A stretch of 64,000 nt of DNA from Pseudomonas sp. AFG_SD02_1510_Pfu_092 (GCF_003331055.1 NZ_PUQD01000010.1:1-64000); one strand, 5' to 3'; numbered from the stretch's first letter, positions 9,631 through 17,995 are shown. Translations and numbers: made by a program. The notes: a model not told the origin generated them from the sequence alone.

Positions 9631-10632
9631 GTGAAAAAACTCTTCACCGCCTCGCTGCTCGCCGCAGGCCTGGCCCTGGGCAATTTCGCCCAGGCCGCCC
9701 CTACCCTGCTCAACGTTTCCTACGACGTGATGCGCGACTTCTACAAGGACTACAACGCGGCCTTCCAGAAGCACTGGGAAGCCGAGCACAACGAGAAGGT
9801 CAACGTGCAGATGTCCTTCGGCGGCTCGAGCAAACAGGCACGGGCGGTGATCGATGGCCTGCCGGCCGATGTCATCACCATGAACATGGCCACCGACATC
9901 AACGCCCTGGCCGACAATGGCAAGCTGGTGCCGGACAACTGGGTCAGCCGCCTGCCGAACAACAGCGCGCCGTTCACCTCAGCCACCGTGTTCATCGTGC
10001 GCAAGGGCAACCCCAAGGCCCTGAAAGACTGGCCCGACCTGCTCAAGGACGGCGTGCAGGTGATCGTGCCCAACCCCAAAACCTCGGGTAACGGCCGCTA
10101 TACGTACCTGTCGGCCTGGGGCTATGTGCTCAAGCAAGGCGGTGACGAAAACAAGGCCAGGGATTTCGTCGGCAAGCTGTTCCGCCAGGCGCCGGTGCTG
10201 GACACCGGTGGCCGTGCCGCCACCACCACCTTCATGACCAACCAGATCGGCGACGTGCTGGTGACCTTCGAGAACGAGGCCGAAATGATCGCCCGCGAGT
10301 TCGGCCGCGACCAGTTCGAAGTGGTCTACCCGAGCGTTTCCGCCGAAGCCGAACCGCCGGTGAGCGTGGTCGACAAGGTGGTGGCGAAGAAAGGCACCCA
10401 GGCCGCAGCCGAGGAATACCTGAAGTACCTGTGGTCGCCAGCGGCTCAGGAAATCGCCGCGCAAAACTACCTGCGCCCGCGTGATGCGACGGTACTGGCG
10501 AAGTACACCGACCGTTTCCCGAAAGTGGACTTCCTGTCGGTCGAGAAGACCTTTGGTGACTGGCGTACCGTGCAGAAAACCCACTTCAATGATGGTGGGG
10601 TGTTTGACCAGGTTTACAGCAACAATCAGTAA
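9631..10632 (+). CDS. periplasmic sulfate/thiosulfate-binding protein (Sbp family)
   Basis: 333 residues. Signal peptide MKKLFTASLLAAGLALGNFAQA with an AQA cleavage site, then a sulfate-binding fold: LLNVSYDVMRDFYKDYN, SFGGSSKQARAVIDGLPADV, NPKTSGNGRYTYLSAWGYVL and the late VYPSVSAEAEPPVSVVDKVV. GTG start with AAGGAAG upstream. It binds sulfate in the periplasm for CysTWA-type ABC uptake. No permease or ATPase gene is adjacent, so it is an orphan binding protein that must use a transporter encoded elsewhere. Confidence 0.93.
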   Translation: MKKLFTASLLAAGLALGNFAQAAPTLLNVSYDVMRDFYKDYNAAFQKHWEAEHNEKVNVQMSFGGSSKQARAVIDGLPADVITMNMATDINALADNGKLVPDNWVSRLPNNSAPFTSATVFIVRKGNPKALKDWPDLLKDGVQVIVPNPKTSGNGRYTYLSAWGYVLKQGGDENKARDFVGKLFRQAPVLDTGGRAATTTFMTNQIGDVLVTFENEAEMIAREFGRDQFEVVYPSVSAEAEPPVSVVDKVVAKKGTQAAAEEYLKYLWSPAAQEIAAQNYLRPRDATVLAKYTDRFPKVDFLSVEKTFGDWRTVQKTHFNDGGVFDQVYSNNQ

Positions 10633-10648
10633 TTGATGTAGGCAGGCT

Positions 10649-10744
10649 CGGCCTCTTCGCGGCTAAAGCCGCTCCCACAGGGACCCCACAACATTCAGCC
10701 CTGTGGTAACCCTGTGGGAGCGGGTTTACCCGCGAAGGGGCCAG
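10649..10744. repeat. inverted pair of REP elements
   Basis: GGCCTCTTCGCGGCTAAAGC...CCCACAGGG and the inverted copy 10,710-10,740 (TGTGGGAGCGGGTTTACCCG), between the 3' ends of two convergent genes. Confidence 0.9.
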
Positions 10745-10755
10745 CAAGGGCTACA

Positions 10756-11682
10756 TCAGACCTGGCGGAATACCAAGGCCTTCAAGCCCCCCGCCGGGTC
10801 CACATCCGGAAACTCCGGCGGGTTCTCCAGCCGCTCGACAAACGCCAGCCCCGGCGCCTGCTCGGCCATCCCCTCGATCAGAAACTCCGGCCCGATCCCC
10901 GGGTCGTTGACGCACGCCAGCACCGTGCCTTGCGCACTCAGCAACTCCGGCAGGCGGCGGAGGATCTTCGCGTAATCCTGGGTCAGCACGAAGCTGCCGC
11001 GCTGGAAGGTGGGCGGGTCAATGATGATCAGGTCGTAGGGGCCGTATTTGCGCACCTTGCCCCACGACTTGAACAGCTCATGGCCCAGGTACGCCACGCG
11101 CGATGCGTCGTGGCCATTCAGGCGGTGGTTGTCGCGCCCGCGCGACAGTGCCGACTTGGCCATGTCCAGGTTCACCACCTGCTCGGCACCGCCGGCAATC
11201 GCCGCCACCGAGAAACCACAGGTGTAGGCGAACAGGTTCAGCACCCGCTTGCCCGCCGCCTGCTGGCGCACCCAGCGTCGCCCGTAGCGCATGTCGAGAA
11301 ACAGGCCGTTGTTCTGCCGCACGCCCAGGTCCAGCAGGTAGGTCAGGCCGTCTTCGACCACTTCGCGCTGCTGGCACGGCTCGCCCAGCAGCCACTGGCC
11401 GGGGCTGTCGGGCAGGTAGCGGTGCTGGATGAGGATGGCCTGGCCGCGCCACTGCGGGCGCTCGACGAGGCTGCGCAACATGGTCTCGAGTTCGCCCAAC
11501 TGGCCCTCGGGCGGTTCGCGGAACAGGGCCACCGACAGCACCCCTTGCAGCCAGTCGACGGTGACCTGCTCCAGGCCCGCCCAGCAGCGGCCGCGGCCAT
11601 GGAACAGGCGGCGGGTTTCCTGCGGGGCAGGGTCGAGGGCGGCGAGCAGGTGTTGCTCCAGAGTCTGGATGGGCGAAGTCAT
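10756..11682 (-). CDS. class I SAM-dependent methyltransferase (RlmI/RlmK-like)
   Basis: 308 residues. The Rossmann methyltransferase core shows RVLNLFAYTCGFSVAAIAGGAEQVVNLDMAK (motif I with the acidic ribose ligand), then DLIIIDPPTFQRGSF, the DPP motif typical of rRNA cytosine-5/guanine-N2 methyltransferases of the RlmI/RlmK type. An N-terminal ~100-residue region with QNNGLFLDMRYGRRWV precedes it. Likely a cytosolic RNA methyltransferase; the target base is not deducible. Two in-frame starts (11,682 and 11,694) are 4 codons apart and neither has a clear ribosome site; the inner one is given. Confidence 0.85.
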   Translation of the reverse strand: MTSPIQTLEQHLLAALDPAPQETRRLFHGRGRCWAGLEQVTVDWLQGVLSVALFREPPEGQLGELETMLRSLVERPQWRGQAILIQHRYLPDSPGQWLLGEPCQQREVVEDGLTYLLDLGVRQNNGLFLDMRYGRRWVRQQAAGKRVLNLFAYTCGFSVAAIAGGAEQVVNLDMAKSALSRGRDNHRLNGHDASRVAYLGHELFKSWGKVRKYGPYDLIIIDPPTFQRGSFVLTQDYAKILRRLPELLSAQGTVLACVNDPGIGPEFLIEGMAEQAPGLAFVERLENPPEFPDVDPAGGLKALVFRQV

Positions 11683-11716
11683 TATGGGTCGCATGCTGGC
11701 AAAGAGCGGCATTCTA

Positions 11717-11824
11717 CCTTGCGGGCCTCTTCGCGGGTAAACCCGCTCCCACAAGGCCCCCACCATCCTGAAGCGATGTGAAATCCCTGTGGGAGCGGGT
11801 TTACCCGCGAAGAGGCCCGCAAGG
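11717..11824. repeat. perfect 37-bp inverted repeat (paired REP)
   Basis: Arms 11,717-11,753 and 11,788-11,824 are exact reverse complements (core GCGGGTAAACCCGCTCCCAC). It reaches within 6 bp of the stop codon of the DMT exporter gene on the minus strand. Confidence 0.92.
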
Positions 11825-11829
11825 CCACC

Positions 11830-12726
11830 TCATTCCTCGGCCACAACCCGCGCTGGCCGGAACCACCAGCCCTGCTGCATGCCCGCGGCAGCCAGCAGGA
11901 TCAACACTACCCCCAGCCATTGCAACGGTGCCAACCGATGCCCGAACGCCACCCAGTCCACCAGAATGGCCGCGATCGGGTAAATGAACGACAGCGCCCC
12001 GGTCAACGCCGTGGGCAAGCGCTGAATGGCGCTGTACAGCAGCACGTACATCAAACCGGTGTGCACCATGCCCAGGGTCACCAGGCTGGCCAGCGCCGGC
12101 ACTTCAGCAGGCAACCCGCCAAGCTTGACCCATGGTGCCAGCAACAGCACCCCCGTGGCCACCTGGATCAGCGCGATTAGGTGCGGTGGCGTGCCACTCA
12201 GGCGTTTGATGATCAACGCCGCGATGGCATAAAGGAATGCCGCGCCCAGCGCCAGGGCAATGCCCAGCAGGTAGTCCTCGCCGCCGCCCTGCCCCGCGCC
12301 ATGGGCGCTGACGATGGCCAGCATGCCGAGAAAGGCCACGCTCAGCCAGGTCACCTTGGCCAGGGTGATGCGCTCGCCGAGGAACAGCGCGGCCAGGCCC
12401 ACCAGCATGAACGGCTGCACGTTGTACACCGCCGTGCCGATGGCAATCGATGCCCGCGAGTAGGAGGCGAACAGCAGCAGCCAGTTGCCGACGATGGCCA
12501 CGCCGCTGGCAATCGCCAGCAAGAAGGCCGTGCGGCTGATGACACCGGCCCGCAGGTAACCGAAGCCCGCGCAGATCACCAGCAAGGTCGCAGCGCCGAA
12601 CACGCAGCGCCAGAACACCACCTCGAGCACCGGCTGGCCGGACACCAGCACGAACCAGCCGATGGTCCCGGAAATCAGCATGGCGGCGACCATTTCCAGC
12701 GAGCCACGACGCAATGAACTGTCCAT
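11830..12726 (-). CDS. DMT-superfamily (EamA) exporter
   Basis: 298-residue protein with ten hydrophobic helices in two EamA repeats (first ~residues 8-135, second ~150-285; the second ends ALSFIYPIAAILVDWVAFGHRL). A strong AGGAGGTG precedes the ATG. The family exports amino acids and other metabolites. Divergent from an Lrp/AsnC regulator, the classical arrangement for Lrp-controlled amino-acid exporters, so an amino-acid or small-metabolite substrate is likely but unproven. Confidence 0.9.
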   Translation of the reverse strand: MDSSLRRGSLEMVAAMLISGTIGWFVLVSGQPVLEVVFWRCVFGAATLLVICAGFGYLRAGVISRTAFLLAIASGVAIVGNWLLLFASYSRASIAIGTAVYNVQPFMLVGLAALFLGERITLAKVTWLSVAFLGMLAIVSAHGAGQGGGEDYLLGIALALGAAFLYAIAALIIKRLSGTPPHLIALIQVATGVLLLAPWVKLGGLPAEVPALASLVTLGMVHTGLMYVLLYSAIQRLPTALTGALSFIYPIAAILVDWVAFGHRLAPLQWLGVVLILLAAAGMQQGWWFRPARVVAEE

Positions 12727-12810
12727 CTCACACCTCCTGTTGACGATGACTACAGTATGCAAAGGTTGTCGGTCAGCCTTCCAGCGGATAACCAAGGCAT
12801 AACTCCATGC

Positions 12811-12831
12811 TTGCCTTTACTATCAAGGCAA
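12811..12831. promoter_or_regulatory. TTGCCTT-N7-AAGGCAA inverted repeat
   Basis: A 21-bp palindrome with perfect 7-bp half-sites in the 133-bp divergent region, 28 bp before the Lrp-like gene. A good candidate operator for that regulator acting on itself and on the divergent exporter. Confidence 0.6.
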
Positions 12832-12859
12832 ATTCCGCCAATGACCTGTTGAGGTGAAC

Positions 12860-13297
12860 ATGACCGATGCCATCGACCAACTGCTGATCAATGCGCTGAT
12901 GGAAGACTCACGCCGCTCGCTCAAGGCCCTGGCGCAGGTCAGCGGGCTGTCTGCGCCGAGTGTCAGCGAGCGCTTGCGCCGCCTGGAGGAACGCGGTGTG
13001 CTGCGTGGGTATACCGTCGAGGTCGACCCGCGCGCCTTCGGCTACCAGTTGCAGGCCATCGTACGCATTCGCCCGCTGCCCGGGCAGTTGCAGGAGGTGG
13101 AGCGGCAGATCATTGCCATTGCCGAATTCACCGAGTGCGACAAGGTCACCGGCGAGGACTGCTTCATTGCCCGGCTGCATGTGCGCTCGATGGAACAGCT
13201 CGACACCCTGCTCGACCGCATCAATGTGCTGGCCGAGACCAATACCGCGATCATCAAGAAAAGCCCGGTGAAGCGGCGGTTGCCGCCGATGGGCTGA
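12860..13297 (+). CDS. Lrp/AsnC-family transcriptional regulator
   Basis: 145 residues. The N-terminal winged HTH (residues ~5-60) shows INALMEDSRRSLKALAQVSGLSAPSVSERLRRLEERGVLRGYTVEVDP; the C-terminal RAM ligand-binding domain includes TECDKVTGEDCFIARLHVRSMEQLD, the family's conserved GxxD region. An ATG at 12,860 with GAGGTG at 6-bp spacing is preferred over the GTG two codons upstream, which overlaps that ribosome site. Divergent from the EamA exporter, so probably its local ligand-responsive regulator. Confidence 0.92.
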   Translation: MTDAIDQLLINALMEDSRRSLKALAQVSGLSAPSVSERLRRLEERGVLRGYTVEVDPRAFGYQLQAIVRIRPLPGQLQEVERQIIAIAEFTECDKVTGEDCFIARLHVRSMEQLDTLLDRINVLAETNTAIIKKSPVKRRLPPMG

Positions 13298-13309
13298 TTG
13301 CCTGCTGTG

Positions 13310-13401
13310 CCGGCCTCTTCGCGGGTAAACCCGCTCCCACAAGGAAATCCACAGCCTGTGAGGTCCCTGTGGGAGCGGGCGCGCCCGCGAAGAGGCCGGC
13401 C
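13310..13401. repeat. inverted pair of REP elements
   Basis: CCGGCCTCTTCGCGGGTAAA...CCCACAAGG and the inverted copy ending AGAGGCCGG, right after the Lrp-like gene. The right copy has GCGCGCCCGCG in place of GTTTACCCGCG. Confidence 0.9.
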
Positions 13402-13421
13402 CGGAAAAAGCTGACTATTTT

Positions 13422-13431
13422 TTGTACACAA
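13422..13431. promoter_or_regulatory. TTGTACACAA, near-match to the shared operator
   Basis: Differs at one base from TTGTATACAA. It lies 251 bp upstream of the perfect copy at 13,683; two spaced sites would permit repression by looping. Confidence 0.4.
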
Positions 13432-13682
13432 GAATGTCACCTTAGGTGCCATTTTTGTGTGCACTTTCCAAGGTAACGCCCCAATACGTTACACCTTTCC
13501 CGCAACTAATTTTGACCATTTGATCAACTAACAATACCTCTGAAAAATTAAAACTGTTCATTCGGTCAACTTATATCGCCCGCGTTTCATAAACTTATCT
13601 TTCAAAGAGATAGATTCAAAATGATGGCAAGTTGAAAGTTGCTGTTCCCTTGGCATGGAACTGGCTTTTGTGTGTTCGTGTT

Positions 13683-13692
13683 TTGTATACAA
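13683..13692. promoter_or_regulatory. TTGTATACAA palindrome (GntR-type operator) of the NCS1-racemase operon
   Basis: Perfect copy of the palindrome found twice in the gcl divergon 13 kb away, 155 bp upstream of the transporter start. It suggests shared control by the same GntR-family repressor. Confidence 0.65.
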
Positions 13693-13847
13693 ACCGAGCA
13701 AAACATAAATACACAAGAACCCGCGGCGCCGAACAGACTTCGGCCGTCGCGCCCAGAACCCTGTGATGCCAACGCTGCACCGACGAGATGGCGAGCCCGT
13801 GCGCATGCCCGCTCATCGCAGTCCACGTGCATCAGGAGCCCGCCGGA

Positions 13848-15380
13848 ATGAGTACCAGCCTCGACCTTGCCCCTGAACTATCCGTCGCCAGCACCCACCC
13901 CGCTTCGCCGCTCGCCGGCAGCCAGCCGGAACTTGCCCTGAGCCCGCGCCTGCATAACCGCGACCTCGCCCCCACGCGCAGCGAAGGCCGCCGCTGGGGC
14001 GGTTACAGCATCTTTGCGCTGTGGACCAACGATGTGCACAACATCGCCAACTACTCGTTCGCCATGGGCTTGTTCGCCCTCGGCCTGGGTGGTTGGCAAA
14101 TATTGCTGTCGCTGGCGATTGGCGCAGCGCTGGTGTACTTCTTCATGAACCTGTCCGGCTACATGGGGCAGAAGACCGGCGTGCCGTTCCCGGTCATCAG
14201 CCGTATCGCCTTCGGCATCCATGGCGCGCAGATCCCGGCGCTGATCCGCGCGGTCATCGCCATCGCCTGGTTCGGTATCCAGACCTATCTGGCCTCGGTG
14301 GTGCTGCGCGTGCTGCTCACCGCCGTATGGCCGCAGATGGCAGCCTACGACCACGACAGCATCCTCGGCCTGTCGAGCCTGGGCTGGGTGTGCTTCGTGT
14401 CGATCTGGCTGGCGCAGCTGGTGATCCTCGCCTACGGCATGGAGATGGTGCGCCGCTACGAGGCCTTCGCCGGCCCGGTGATCCTGCTGACCGTCGCCGC
14501 CCTGGCGGTGTTCATGTACCTCAAGGCCGACGCCCGCATCGCCTGGTCGGTGGCGGCGCCGCTGAGCGGCTACGAGATGTGGCGCAACATTTTCGCTGGC
14601 GGCGCGCTGTGGCTGGCGATCTACGGCACCCTGGTGCTCAACTTCTGCGACTTCGCCCGCTCCTCGCCGTGCCGCAAGACCATCCGCGTCGGCAACTTCT
14701 GGGGCCTGCCGGTGAACATCCTGGTGTTCGCCATGATCACCGTGGTGCTGTGCGGTGCGCAGTTCCAGATCAACGGCCAGATCATCGACAGCCCGACGCA
14801 GATCGTCGCCGCCATTCCCAGCACACCGTTCCTGGTACTCGGCTGCCTGGCCTTCCTGATCGTCACCGTGGCGGTGAACATCATGGCCAACTTCGTCGCC
14901 CCGGCCTTCGTCCTCAGCAACCTGGCCCCACGTCATCTGAACTTCCGCCGGGCCGGGCTCATCAGCGCCACCCTGGCCGTGCTGATCCTGCCGTGGAACC
15001 TGTACAACAGCCCGCTGGTGATCGTGTACTTCCTGTCCGGCCTGGGCGCCCTGCTTGGCCCGCTGTACGGGGTGATCATGGCCGACTACTGGTTGCTGCG
15101 CAAAGGCTGTATCAACGTGCCGGAGCTGTACACCGAGCACCCGGCCGGCGCCTACCACTACAGCAAAGGCATCAACCTGCGCGCCGTGGCCGCCTTCGTG
15201 CCGGCCGCGCTGTTGGCCATCGTCCTGGCCCTGGTGCCGAACTTCCATGGCATTGCGCCGTTCTCCTGGCTGATCGGCGCCGGCATCGCCGCGGCGGTCT
15301 ACCTGCTGATCGCGCCACGCAACCGCCAGTACCACGACGTCAGCGGCGAATGCATTGCCGTCGACCACAGCAGCCACTGA
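13848..15380 (+). CDS. NCS1-family nucleobase/allantoin/hydantoin transporter
   Basis: 510-residue inner-membrane symporter with ~12 hydrophobic helices. NCS1 hallmarks: LHNRDLAPTRSEGRRWGGYSIFALWTNDVHNIANYSFAMGL in the N-terminal part, then the loop NFCDFARSSPCRKTIRVGNFWGLPVN. NCS1 members import uracil, allantoin, cytosine or hydantoins with Na+ or H+. The downstream racemase 15 bp away and the operator shared with gcl point to allantoin or a related hydantoin. The ATG at 13,848 with AGGAG 10 bp upstream is preferred to an earlier in-frame start. Confidence 0.88.
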   Translation: MSTSLDLAPELSVASTHPASPLAGSQPELALSPRLHNRDLAPTRSEGRRWGGYSIFALWTNDVHNIANYSFAMGLFALGLGGWQILLSLAIGAALVYFFMNLSGYMGQKTGVPFPVISRIAFGIHGAQIPALIRAVIAIAWFGIQTYLASVVLRVLLTAVWPQMAAYDHDSILGLSSLGWVCFVSIWLAQLVILAYGMEMVRRYEAFAGPVILLTVAALAVFMYLKADARIAWSVAAPLSGYEMWRNIFAGGALWLAIYGTLVLNFCDFARSSPCRKTIRVGNFWGLPVNILVFAMITVVLCGAQFQINGQIIDSPTQIVAAIPSTPFLVLGCLAFLIVTVAVNIMANFVAPAFVLSNLAPRHLNFRRAGLISATLAVLILPWNLYNSPLVIVYFLSGLGALLGPLYGVIMADYWLLRKGCINVPELYTEHPAGAYHYSKGINLRAVAAFVPAALLAIVLALVPNFHGIAPFSWLIGAGIAAAVYLLIAPRNRQYHDVSGECIAVDHSSH

Positions 15381-15395
15381 CCCGGGGGACAACCC

Positions 15396-16124
15396 ATGCG
15401 TATCCTGATCGCCAACGTCAACACCACCGAAGCCATCACCCAGGCCATTGCCGAGCAGGCCCGTGCGGTAGCCGCGCCCGGCACCGAAATCATCGGCCTC
15501 ACCCCGTGGTTCGGCGCTGAATCGGTGGAAGGCAATTTCGAAAGCTACCTGGCCGCCATCGCGGTGATGGACCGGGTGCTGGCCTACGAGGGCCCGTACG
15601 ATGCCGTGATCCAGGCGGGTTACGGCGAACACGGCCGCGAAGGCCTGCAGGAACTGCTCGACGTGCCGGTGGTGGATATCACCGATGCCGCCGCCAGCAC
15701 CGCCCTGTACCTGGGCCACGCCTACTCGGTGGTGACCACCCTGGACCGCACCGTGCCGCTGATCGAAGACCGCCTGAAGCTGTCCGGCCTGTATGAGCGC
15801 TGCGCCTCGGTGCGCGCCAGTGGCCTGGCGGTGCTGGAGCTGGAAGCCGACCCGCAGCGCGCCGTCGAGGCGATCGTCGAGCAGGCCGAACGCGCCGTGC
15901 GTGACGACAAGGCCGAGGTGATCTGCCTGGGTTGCGGCGGCATGGCCGGGCTGGACGAGCAGATCCGTCAACGCACCGGGGTGCCGGTGGTGGACGGTGT
16001 GAGCGCGGCGGTGACCATTGCCGAGGCGCTGGTGCGCATGGGCTTGAGCACCTCCAAGGTGCGCACCTATGCCACGCCCAGGCCGAAGAAAGTGCTGGGT
16101 TGGCCGATGCGTTTCGGCCGTTAG
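15396..16124 (+). CDS. allantoin/hydantoin racemase (Asp/Glu racemase superfamily)
   Basis: 242 residues, cytosolic. It begins MRILIANVNTTEAIT, typical of hydantoin/allantoin racemases, and has the second-half motif VICLGCGGMAGL with the catalytic-type Cys180. The first catalytic cysteine of characterised members sits in an IIACFGDPG-like motif; here the matching segment reads IQAGYGEHG, with Gly75 in place of Cys. Activity may therefore be single-base, altered in substrate, or lost. It is 15 bp behind the transporter and surely cotranscribed. Racemising R/S-allantoin before hydrolysis would feed ureidoglycolate and then glyoxylate to Gcl. Confidence 0.85.
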   Translation: MRILIANVNTTEAITQAIAEQARAVAAPGTEIIGLTPWFGAESVEGNFESYLAAIAVMDRVLAYEGPYDAVIQAGYGEHGREGLQELLDVPVVDITDAAASTALYLGHAYSVVTTLDRTVPLIEDRLKLSGLYERCASVRASGLAVLELEADPQRAVEAIVEQAERAVRDDKAEVICLGCGGMAGLDEQIRQRTGVPVVDGVSAAVTIAEALVRMGLSTSKVRTYATPRPKKVLGWPMRFGR

Positions 16125-16138
16125 GTATCTTTCGCTGA

Positions 16139-16238
16139 CCCGGCCTCTTCGCGGGTAAACCCGCTCCCACAGGGACCGCATTGCTCGCGGGGGCTGTGCA
16201 GTACCTGTGGGAGCGGGTTTACCCGCGAAGAGGCCGGT
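16139..16238. repeat. inverted pair of REP elements
   Basis: CCCGGCCTCTTCGCGGGTAA... and its inverted copy 16,206-16,236, between two convergent genes. Confidence 0.9.
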
Positions 16239-16286
16239 CCTGTCGAAGCATCATTCTGGCCAACCACTGCGTGCAGTACCAGCGGA

Positions 16287-16949
16287 TCAGGTCGGGCAGC
16301 TACGCGCCCCATCGTTCAGGCCCTGGCGCACATTGCGGCTGAGCAGGCTGGCCTTGCCATCGTGCCAGGTCAGGGTCAGCACGTAGAGGGTATCGAAGTC
16401 GTCGCCGCTCCAGTCCTCGGTAATCACCCGTTCCTCTCCCAGCGCCTTGCCTGCCACGGTATTGATCAGCTCGGGCAGGTAGCCATGCGACCAGGCGGTA
16501 TACACCGTGGCGTTGCGGTACTTGTCACGCAGCAGTTCGTCGGCCAGCGCTTCGGTGTCGTTGGCGCCGTAATCGATGTTCACCGGCAGGCCCAGGCGGA
16601 TCGCGCTGGGGCTGATGGTCATCAGCGGGCGAATGTAGCTGTAGCTTTCGTCCTTGCTGCCTTCTTCGACATGCCGCGAAGGGTTGGCAGCGAACACGTA
16701 GTCGGCCTTGCCAAAGCGCTCGGGCAGCACGGTCGCGAGGTCCAGCGCGCGGTTCAGGCCCTGGCAGTTCAACTGGCCCAGCCCCTCGCCCGGCTTCTCG
16801 GCGTGGCGCAGGAACACCAGGGTCTGGGTACCATCGGCCGGTTGCGCCCGGCTGTCGACAGCCTCCAGCGCCAACGGTACGGCGACCGCTGCCAGGGCCA
16901 GGCTCAGCAGCGAGTGACGACGACGGCGGAAGAATGTGGGCAACTTCAT
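16287..16949 (-). CDS. secreted histidine phosphatase family protein
   Basis: 220 residues. The N-terminus MKLPTFFRRRRHSLLSLALAAVAVPLALEAVDSRA is a signal with a twin-basic run, so export is likely. The mature protein has LVFLRHAEKPGEGLGQLNCQGLNRA, the RHxxK variant of the RHG phosphatase motif, and a later AWSHGYLPELI with the second histidine. Substrate unknown. The ATG at 16,949 is used; a TTG codon immediately upstream is a less likely start. Monocistronic by context. Confidence 0.85.
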   Translation of the reverse strand: MKLPTFFRRRRHSLLSLALAAVAVPLALEAVDSRAQPADGTQTLVFLRHAEKPGEGLGQLNCQGLNRALDLATVLPERFGKADYVFAANPSRHVEEGSKDESYSYIRPLMTISPSAIRLGLPVNIDYGANDTEALADELLRDKYRNATVYTAWSHGYLPELINTVAGKALGEERVITEDWSGDDFDTLYVLTLTWHDGKASLLSRNVRQGLNDGARSCPT

Positions 16950-17030
16950 CAAGGCAGGCTCGTGTGGCAGAAAGAATCGGGTTGACCCGCCACATCGCCC
17001 CGCCAGCAGCGCCGCGGGGCATCCTTGTAG

Positions 17031-17118
17031 TGAATGCCGTCCTTGGCAACGAGTGTGGGTGAGAGTGCCCGGAACCCGTTTGGTTCCTCCCTGGAAGTGA
17101 ATGCCGTTCCCTTGGCAA
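17031..17118. other. intergenic direct repeat flanking a small hairpin
   Basis: TGAATGCCGT followed closely by CTTGGCAA occurs at 17,031 and again at 17,098. Between them is a hairpin GGAACC-CGTTT-GGTTCC (17,071-17,087). It lies between the histidine phosphatase start and the FKBP stop. It could be a leader structure, an operator set or a small RNA; nothing assigns it. Confidence 0.35.
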
Positions 17119-17175
17119 GGCTTACCTTAAGGGGCGGGTGTTGCCGGATTGTGAAAGCAGCGGGTAGCGTGCTGA

Positions 17176-17514
17176 TCAATCATCCCGCGTCAGCACTTCC
17201 AGCAGTTCGATCTCGAAGGTCAGGTCCGAATTCGGCGGGATCTTGCCCATGCTGCGCTCGCCATAGCCCAGCTGCGCCGGTACCAGCAACTTGCGCTTGC
17301 CGCCAACGCGCATGCCGATCAGGCCCTGGTCCCAGCCCTTGATCACCCGGCCGGTACCGATCACGCACTGGAACGGCTTGCCGCGCGACCAGGACGAATC
17401 GAACTCGCTGCCGTCGGCCAGCCAGCCGGTGTACTGGGTGGTGATCAGGGCACCTTTGACGGCGGCTTTGCCATCCCCCTCGACCAGGTCGATGATCTGC
17501 AGTTCTTGGCTCAC
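17176..17514 (-). CDS. FKBP-type peptidyl-prolyl cis-trans isomerase
   Basis: 112-residue single-domain FKBP, cytosolic (no signal). Complete signature: YTGWLADGSEFDSSWSRGKPFQCVIGTGRVIKGWDQGLIGMRVGGKRKLLVPAQLGYGERSMGKIPPNSDLTFEIELLEV. It catalyses proline isomerisation. The GTG at 17,514 is preferred: GGAG lies 7 bp upstream of it, whereas the TTG two codons earlier abuts the ribosome site. Confidence 0.93.
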   Translation of the reverse strand: MSQELQIIDLVEGDGKAAVKGALITTQYTGWLADGSEFDSSWSRGKPFQCVIGTGRVIKGWDQGLIGMRVGGKRKLLVPAQLGYGERSMGKIPPNSDLTFEIELLEVLTRDD

Positions 17515-17587
17515 GGGCAAACTCCAACGCTGAAAACAAAGCCGCCGTTTTCTCAGGAATGCGCCGCTTTGGCAAGCCAGGCGCTGT

Positions 17588-17995
17588 TCAGCCGAGCTGC
17601 TCGAAAGCTTGCTGGCCGGTCAGTTCCTTGGTCTGGTTGGCGAAGCAATACCAGGCGGGTTTTTCTTCGACGAAAATCTGCAGGTCGAATTCCCATGCCT
17701 GGTCGCCGTCGAGCAGGCCGACCGGCACGGCGTGAAAATCATTGGCCTTGAGCCGGTAATACAGGTGCGTGCCGCACTGGCCGCAGAAACCGCGCTGGGC
17801 CCATTCGGAAGATTCATAGACGCTGGCGGCGCGCCCTTCGATCAGCGGTGGCTGACTGCAATGCACCACCAGCAGGGGGCCGCCGGTCCACTTGCGGCAC
17901 ATGCTGCAGTGGCAGGCGCTGATCTGGGTATTGTCGACGGTGACCGTGAGGCGGGTGGCGCCGCACAGGCAGCTGCCGTGTTTGGTCAGGGGCAT
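17588..17995 (-). CDS. GFA/CENP-V domain protein
   Basis: 135 residues. The zinc-binding cysteine pattern of the GFA fold is complete: GSCLCGATRL, ACHCSMCRKWTGGP, and GFCGQCGTHLYYR. Members include glutathione-dependent formaldehyde-activating enzyme, but most are of unknown activity, so only the fold is claimed. GAGGGAA precedes the ATG. Confidence 0.88.
   Translation of the reverse strand: MPLTKHGSCLCGATRLTVTVDNTQISACHCSMCRKWTGGPLLVVHCSQPPLIEGRAASVYESSEWAQRGFCGQCGTHLYYRLKANDFHAVPVGLLDGDQAWEFDLQIFVEEKPAWYCFANQTKELTGQQAFEQLG

Larger units (their letters stand above)
13298..13847. other. 550-bp AT-rich non-coding region upstream of the NCS1 transporter
   Basis: It starts with a REP pair, then ~430 bp distinctly richer in A and T than the rest of the window. 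It holds one perfect and one near-perfect TTGTATACAA-type operator. I see no convincing gene. The AT-rich part is the likely promoter region of the transporter-racemase operon, and the 5' leader may be long. Confidence 0.6.

Noticed and set aside
13878..16181. 767-codon open frame antisense to the NCS1 transporter and racemase
   Set aside because: Low-complexity composition and no homology pattern; the plus strand encodes two clear proteins.
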